Part shown: positions 41,512-43,115 of the stretch, in pieces
Layout: each line of letters opens with the position of its first letter
How positions within the stretch are numbered: the first letter of the stretch is position 1
Source: Rhodothermaceae bacterium
GTDB taxonomy: Bacteria > Bacteroidota > Rhodothermia > Rhodothermales > JAHQVL01
NCBI GenBank assembly: GCA_019634345.1
Contig: JAHQVL010000092.1
Span: forward strand, 1-43,115
Length of the DNA: 43,115 nt
Direction of reading: 5' to 3'
Made by a program: the position numbers and the translations under genes
The notes under the pieces: model-generated
Told to the model about the DNA's origin: nothing
Database searches by the model: none
The model's input: only the letters and a program-made list of their open reading frames with translations

Positions 41512-42963
41512 CTAGGGCAACATGGCCGGTTCGCCTTCATGTGGTACATACGGCCCTCCGTACAAGTCTCTCAGTTCGTCGGTGCGTTGTCTCATCCGGC
41601 TAAGCTCTTCCGCGTATCCGGGATCTTCAGCGAGGTTCGTCGTCTCAAGCGGATCCTGCTGAAGGTCGTATAACTCTTCATAGACAGGGTCCAATTCAAA
41701 GTAGCGAGCATACTTGAATCGTTGTCCGCGGACTCCCTCGTGCTTAACAATTTGTTTGTGGTCCATCAGGTGCTCGACAAAGAAGTCGGTCCGCCAATTG
41801 GTAGGCGTTTCTTGTTTGATAAGAGGCAGGAGACTTCGCCCTTGCATTTGATCAGGAATGGACAGGCCGGCGATATCCAGCAACGTCGGGGCGATATCTA
41901 TATTCAACGCCATGGCGTCAGGCCGTGCACCAGCGTATTCGGGATTCCTTGGATCGAAGATCAAGAGAGGCACTCGGATAGAGGGTTCGTGCGAGAGCCA
42001 TTTGCCGGCATAGCCTCGCTCGCCCAGATAGTACCCATTGTCCCCCATCAACACGACCACTGTATTATCCAATTGCCCTTCGGCCTCGAGATGATCAATC
42101 ACCCGCTGGATCGCTGCATCAACTCCGCTGATCATCCGGTAATATCCTTTTGTCATTTCCTCTGGTTTGTTAGGACGATCCTCTGGAGAATCGAATCGCC
42201 AAAACCATCGGTACCGATTCATATTAATCTCCGGATCCCTCAGGAATAAGGGTAACGATTCATGGAACGCGGGATCGGACAAAGGCGGAGGCTCGATAAC
42301 AAGATCCTGGTACAATGTATCCATTGCTTTGGGCCAGATATATTGCCGTTCATCACTATCCTCGGCATGCGGCGCATTGAAGCTCATCGTAAGAGCAAAC
42401 GGCTGTCCCTCAGGAGTGGCGTCAATAAAGTCAATGCTTCGGTCTGCCGTAATATCCGTCAAGTGCCTCAGCGCCCCATCCGCTTGCTCTTTGAAGTACG
42501 GATTCCGGTTGAGCTCCTCAAATACGGTGAACATGGAATCAGTTGCCCCATCCGTTACTTTGACGCCGAACTTCCCAACATGCCCCGTTCGATAGCCCGC
42601 ATCCTTCATAATAGAGGGATAGCTGACTTCAGTAAATTCCTCAGCCAGCGGGGGCGTGATAAACGTAAAACGATGTGTTCTCTCTACAACACCAGCCAAC
42701 AAACTCGCCCGGCTCGCTGCGCAAATGGACGTAGTAACAAACGCATTCTCAAACCGCACCCCCTGCTCAACCAACCAATCCATTGTAGGCGTGTGCAAAT
42801 CCGAATTCATATTCCCCATCATATCGAATCGCTGGTCGTCCGTGATGATGAACAATATGTTGGGTTCAACCTCATTCTCAGCAGGAACCTGGCAACACGA
42901 TAAAAGGAGGCAGATGACCAGGAATAGTTTTTTGTTTTTTGTTTCTTGTTTCTTGTTGGGCAT
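41512..42963 (-). CDS. Sulfatase, lipoprotein, CxASR type
   Basis: A 483-residue exported sulfatase with lipobox LLSC (Cys23, with Cys24 next). The formylglycine site is ICAASRASLLAG (Cys81 to Arg85), with metal residues in IITDDQRFDMM (Asp42-Asp43) and GDNGYYLGERG. The C-terminal region YDLQQDPLETTNLAEDP is the usual ending. Substrate not determined; an anionic glycan is likely given the neighbours. The first 12 residues (MPNKKQETKNKK) are encoded by repeated ACAAGAAACAAGAAAC words, so the true start may have been altered or created by that sequence. It is first of the three-gene minus-strand group. Confidence 0.9.
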   Translation of the reverse strand: MPNKKQETKNKKLFLVICLLLSCCQVPAENEVEPNILFIITDDQRFDMMGNMNSDLHTPTMDWLVEQGVRFENAFVTTSICAASRASLLAGVVERTHRFTFITPPLAEEFTEVSYPSIMKDAGYRTGHVGKFGVKVTDGATDSMFTVFEELNRNPYFKEQADGALRHLTDITADRSIDFIDATPEGQPFALTMSFNAPHAEDSDERQYIWPKAMDTLYQDLVIEPPPLSDPAFHESLPLFLRDPEINMNRYRWFWRFDSPEDRPNKPEEMTKGYYRMISGVDAAIQRVIDHLEAEGQLDNTVVVLMGDNGYYLGERGYAGKWLSHEPSIRVPLLIFDPRNPEYAGARPDAMALNIDIAPTLLDIAGLSIPDQMQGRSLLPLIKQETPTNWRTDFFVEHLMDHKQIVKHEGVRGQRFKYARYFELDPVYEELYDLQQDPLETTNLAEDPGYAEELSRMRQRTDELRDLYGGPYVPHEGEPAMLP

Positions 42964-43061
42964 AATTTAGGGGGAAGAAGAGAGTCAATACAGAATCTTG
43001 TCTTCAAAATAGACGTTTTCTTTTTCACTGTCTAGATACCACCGAAATAACCAAACACCTC

Positions 43062-43115
43062 ATGCGCATTGTTTGCCTGACAGAAGAGACTACCGAATGG
43101 CTTTACTTGCTTGAC
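43062..43115 (+). CDS. Start of a periplasmic-binding-protein-like gene (BtuF/cobalamin-binding type), partial
   Basis: The frame runs off the right edge after 18 codons (MRIVCLTEETTEWLYLLD). The opening RIVCLTEETTEWLYLL is the usual start of ABC transporter substrate-binding proteins of the cobalamin/iron-siderophore type. No signal peptide is present, as is common in the cytoplasmic-looking members of this group. Identification from 18 residues is tentative. Confidence 0.5.
   Translation, partial: MRIVCLTEETTEWLYLLD

Overview
The window looks like chromosome from a marine, Bacteroidota-related heterotroph, most likely of the Rhodothermota/Balneolota type. The reasons are: two secreted proteins ending in a type IX secretion (T9SS) 'NYPNP' sorting domain; many lipobox lipoproteins, including a beta-propeller lipoprotein; one good Bacteroidota-type promoter (TTG-N19-TATATTTG); few Shine-Dalgarno sequences; and planctomycete-type DUF1501 and cytochrome-DUF1549/DUF1553 genes next to sulfatases and a sugar symporter. 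The placement is inferred from gene content only. No rRNA, tRNA, CRISPR array, phage gene, integrase or transposase was seen.

Layout. 1-640: the tail of an unidentified gene, then an array of about eleven 43-bp tandem repeats. 641-4412 (minus): GAF-cyclase, M20 amidase, and a PAS-PAS protein with a histidine-kinase dimerisation domain but no ATPase. 4752-9064: HtrA-type protease, SGNH-hydrolase/TPR protein, propeller lipoprotein. 9164-13027 (plus): MoxR-like AAA+ ATPase, polyamine-type acetyltransferase, family 2 glycosyltransferase, branched-chain aminotransferase. 13051-15706 (minus): PhoB/PhoR-like two-component pair with a queuosine-precursor transporter downstream. 16030-20623 (plus): small TPR protein, secreted T9SS protein, membrane pseudokinase with PEGA domain, TPR membrane protein. 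20636-25164 (minus): DUF1501 and diheme DUF1549/DUF1553 pair. 25356-30955: small membrane protein, DUF4139 protein, and a 1126-residue secreted protein with nine carboxypeptidase-regulatory-like repeats. 31092-33332: BLUF photoreceptor, converging on cmoA-cmoB. 33457-42963: solute:sodium symporter, heparinase-like lyase, small lipoprotein, two sulfatases and an AbgB-like amidohydrolase, probably for sulfated uronate-containing glycans. The window ends at the start of a periplasmic-binding-protein-like gene.

The most unusual structure is in the gene borders. Several carry inverted repeats built from short reiterated words (GTTTCGGGTTT / AAACACGAAACCC, or TTCAAAG / CTTTGAACC), often beside small perfect palindromes that begin TGAGTAC and contain the stop codon of the adjacent gene. 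A 168-bp copy (4454-4621) has a complete left hairpin, a word core and a right hairpin; a 46-bp copy (25773-25818) has only the two outer halves. These look like one modular, non-coding mobile or structural repeat family. They have altered gene ends and in some cases start codons. Other points of interest are the pseudokinase operon, the kinase without an ATPase domain, the cyclase with non-canonical purine-site residues, and the stand-alone BLUF protein.
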